The notes under the pieces were generated by a model. That model was not told the origin of the DNA. It saw only the letters and a list, made by a program, of their open reading frames with translations, and searched no databases. Shown here in pieces: positions 62,020 through 64,000 of a stretch of DNA of 64,000 nt. The DNA comes from Acidimicrobiales bacterium (GTDB lineage Bacteria; Actinomycetota; Acidimicrobiia; Acidimicrobiales; SZUA-35). The position numbers and the translations under genes are program-made. The stretch lies in assembly GCA_020630195.1 (NCBI GenBank), contig JAHDBV010000014.1:1-64000 (forward strand), in the 5' to 3' direction. The number at the start of each line of letters is the position of its first letter. The stretch's first letter is position 1.

Positions 62020-63189
62020 TCAGGGCAGGTACGGCACCGGGTCGATCGCCGTGCCGTTCGACCGGATCTCGAAGTGCAGGTGCGGTCCGGTGGAGTTGCC
62101 CGTGGAGCCGACGTAGCCGATGACGTCGCCCCGGTTCACCCGGTCGCCGGCGGACACACCGAGCTGCGACTGGTGGGCGTAGAGCGTGGTGATCCCGCTG
62201 CCGTGGTCGATCACGACGGTGTTGCCGTAGCCGTTCTGCCAGCCCGACGAGATCACGGTGCCGCCCTTCGCCGCGGCGATCGGCGTCCCGGTGCTCGCAC
62301 CCTGGTCGATGCCCTTGTGGAGGCGACGGGTGCCGAAGATCGGGTGGACCCGGTAGCCGAAGCCCGAGCTGATCGGTGCGTTGATCGGCCACTGGAACCC
62401 GGAGACCGATGCTTCACCCGGCTGCGGGGCGGCGCCGCCGGGCCGCGGTGCGGGCGTGGCGAGCCGGTTGATGAGTTCGGTCAGCTCCGCGTCCTCGGCG
62501 TCGAGCTCGGCGACGAGGCCTTCCCACTCCGACACGCGGGCGGCCATCTCGGCGCGAAGTTCGGCCTGGAGTGTCTGGATCTCGGCCAGCTCGGCGACGG
62601 CGACGGCCCGCTCGGCCTCGAGCGCCTGGGCATCGGCCGCCGCAGCGGCCGCTTCGGCCCGCAACGCCTCGGCGTCGCCCCGCAACACCCGGATCTCCTC
62701 GAGCACGGCGACGGCGTTGCCGCCGACGCTCTCGAGCAGCGCCTGCTGGCGAAGCGAGGCCGAGAAGTCGCCATCGAGCAACGGAGACGAGCCCTGATCG
62801 CTCGAGGTGACGAAGCCCCGGATGGCGAGATCGGCGAGGCGGGTCTCGAGGATGTCGGCATCGGCGTCGAGCTCGGCGATCGCGACCTCGGCGTCGAGCT
62901 GCCGGGCGGCGGCTTCGTCGATCCCCCGCTGGATCGACGCCATCTCCTCTTCCTGCGCCGTCACGGCGACGGTGATGGCGTTGAGTGCGGAGAGGACCTC
63001 GGCGTCCTCGGCCCGAGCCGCGTCGAGTTCGGCGGCGGCGTCGGCCCGTTCGGCCCGGATCCGTTCGCGCTCGGCGCGTGCTTCGGATTCCGACGACTGG
63101 GCGCCGGCGGCGAAGGGCCCGACGACGAGGAGTCCGAGCAGCACGGACCAGAGTGCGGCCCCGAGGCCGACACGAAGCAGTCGATGCAT
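62020..63189 (-). CDS. M23 family metallopeptidase with coiled coil
   Basis: 389-aa exported protein: signal peptide (about 1-30, ending FAAGAQS), long EnvC-like coiled coil (about 32-240), Pro/Ala linker and LytM/M23 domain with HKGIDQG and HLHFE zinc motifs. It probably cleaves or regulates cleavage of peptidoglycan cross-links during division. GGAGG is seven bases before the ATG. Confidence 0.93.
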   Translation of the reverse strand: MHRLLRVGLGAALWSVLLGLLVVGPFAAGAQSSESEARAERERIRAERADAAAELDAARAEDAEVLSALNAITVAVTAQEEEMASIQRGIDEAAARQLDAEVAIAELDADADILETRLADLAIRGFVTSSDQGSSPLLDGDFSASLRQQALLESVGGNAVAVLEEIRVLRGDAEALRAEAAAAAADAQALEAERAVAVAELAEIQTLQAELRAEMAARVSEWEGLVAELDAEDAELTELINRLATPAPRPGGAAPQPGEASVSGFQWPINAPISSGFGYRVHPIFGTRRLHKGIDQGASTGTPIAAAKGGTVISSGWQNGYGNTVVIDHGSGITTLYAHQSQLGVSAGDRVNRGDVIGYVGSTGNSTGPHLHFEIRSNGTAIDPVPYLP

Positions 63190-63321
63190 CGCCTGCCCTC
63201 CAGTCCGATCGGGTGCGCCAGCACGGGCGAATGCAGCGCGTCACGGTAACCGCACGAGCGGGTGTCCGAAAGGGCGGGTCCACCCGTCACACTCGGCGGG
63301 GCGATCCCGCCGGACGACCGC

Positions 63322-63327
63322 TAGGTT
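63322..63327 (+). promoter_or_regulatory. -10 element of the phosphoribosyltransferase gene
   Basis: TAGGTT followed, 32 bases later, by the ATG at 63360, with GGAGGA in between at suitable distance: a leadered promoter, unlike most in this window. Confidence 0.5.
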
Positions 63328-63359
63328 CGCCGAGGCGGAGCGTCCAGGAGGAGCCGGAG

Positions 63360-63860
63360 ATGAGTGACGAACGCGAGATCATGGACTGGGAGCTCTACGG
63401 GTCGTCGATCCGTGAGCTCGCCCAGACGATCGCCGACGACGGGTTCGAGCCCGACATCATCCTCGCCATCGCCCGAGGTGGCCTCTTCGCCGCCGGTTCG
63501 CTCGGCTACGCCCTCGGCGTGAAGAACCTCTACGTGATGAACCTCGAGTTCTACACCGGCGTCGATGAACGTCTCGACGTGCCGGTGATGCTGCCGCCCT
63601 ACCTCGACAAGTTCGATCTCACCGACGCGAAGATCCTCGTCGCCGACGACGTCGCCGACACCGGCCACACCCTGAAGGCCGTCCACGAGTTCTGCGAAGA
63701 GGTGGTGGCCGAATCCCGCACGGCCGTCCTCTACGAGAAGTCGCACTCCCTCGTGAAGTGCGACTACGTGTGGAAGCGCACCGACCAGTGGATCAACTTC
63801 CCCTGGTCGAGCGAAGGCCCCGTCGTCCAGAACCCCGATGGGATCGTGCTCGACGCCTGA
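63360..63860 (+). CDS. phosphoribosyltransferase family protein
   Basis: 166-aa type I PRTase with the PRPP loop ILVADDVADTGHTLKA and the PPi loop region AIARGGLFAAG. It resembles xanthine/hypoxanthine-guanine PRTases of purine salvage. Base specificity is not determined. Good Shine-Dalgarno GGAGGA. Confidence 0.9.
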   Translation: MSDEREIMDWELYGSSIRELAQTIADDGFEPDIILAIARGGLFAAGSLGYALGVKNLYVMNLEFYTGVDERLDVPVMLPPYLDKFDLTDAKILVADDVADTGHTLKAVHEFCEEVVAESRTAVLYEKSHSLVKCDYVWKRTDQWINFPWSSEGPVVQNPDGIVLDA

Positions 63861-63913
63861 GCATCGGTCCCCATCGACAGCGTCCCGCCCCGCTGCCTAC
63901 TCTCGAGAACCTC

Positions 63914-64000
63914 ATGACCACCCGCCTCCTCGTCGTGACCGCGATCCTCGTCGCGGTCGTGCTCGCCGCCCTGGGCACCATCACGGTCGATTCGACCGTG
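63914..64000 (+). CDS. N-terminal part of an exported or membrane protein (partial)
   Basis: The first 29 codons of a gene that leaves the window: MTTRLLVVTAILVAVVLAAL and onward, a signal peptide or transmembrane helix. TACTCT ends ten bases before the ATG. Nothing can be said about function. Confidence 0.55.
   Translation, partial: MTTRLLVVTAILVAVVLAALGTITVDSTV

Overview
The window looks like chromosomal DNA from a high-GC actinobacterium, most likely a non-mycobacterial lineage such as Acidimicrobiia (inference). Supporting signs are very high G+C with GC-rich third codon positions, frequent GTG starts, a resuscitation-promoting-factor-like protein, and two tiny ribosomal proteins typical of Actinomycetota (bS22/AURKAIP1-type at 15887 and bL37-type at 37312). 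Gene density is high. There is no gene-free stretch over 300 bp, and no insertion sequence, phage gene or CRISPR array. About two dozen genes carry a hexamer of form nAnnnT 6-10 nt before the start codon and no Shine-Dalgarno sequence, so leaderless transcription appears to be common.

Layout. 1-1711: gene tail, SDR, methyltransferase. 1725-20975 (almost all minus strand): a housekeeping run in transcription order metG, TatD nuclease, Rpf-like protein, rsmA, ispE; then, after a convergent terminator, bS22 (+), tRNA-Gln, a degenerate GlmU-like protein, prs, rplY, pth, two solute-binding-type proteins (one fused to a VWA domain), a coiled-coil membrane protein, serA coupled to DUF1015, a VanZ-like protein and mfd. 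21049-29903: isochorismatase-fold hydrolase, rmuC, a 50-aa ORF with its own terminator, an AsnC/Lrp regulator with a palindrome over its promoter, LysR plus PLP decarboxylase divergent from a DMT exporter, DUF2071, an I78-inhibitor-like lipoprotein divergent from a zinc-protease-like protein, and a small membrane protein. 29900-33478: five genes joined by 4-bp stop/start overlaps (DUF192, rsmI, S4 protein, molybdopterin oxidoreductase, membrane protein). 33514-46500: ychF with an upstream 37-bp repeat array, a frameshifted SDR, a degenerate GGDEF-EAL protein, bL37, DUF393, phosphohexomutase, queuosine-salvage (Qng1/DUF2419) protein, YihY, SDR, VOC, crotonase, DUF1737 plus a lone solute-binding protein, and an intact EAL phosphodiesterase. 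46532-58789: adenosine-kinase-like, M1 aminopeptidase, metallophosphoesterase, an ECF sigma factor with a putative anti-sigma factor, MocR regulator, a GGCT/HAD/MmcQ operon, cytochrome c, NUDIX and an aldonolactone-oxidase-type FAD enzyme. 58876-64000: ferredoxin reductase plus 3Fe-4S ferredoxin, SDR, a secreted thiol oxidoreductase with an in-frame TGA, M23 peptidase, phosphoribosyltransferase and the start of one more gene.

The standout is 61271-61933 (minus). It is an MPT53/DsbE-type secreted redoxin whose active-site CxxC reads TGA-Pro-Thr-Cys, with the frame continuing through the rest of the fold. A hairpin directly after the TGA has features of a bacterial SECIS. I interpret it as a selenoprotein; an ordinary gene caller would split it into two fragments.
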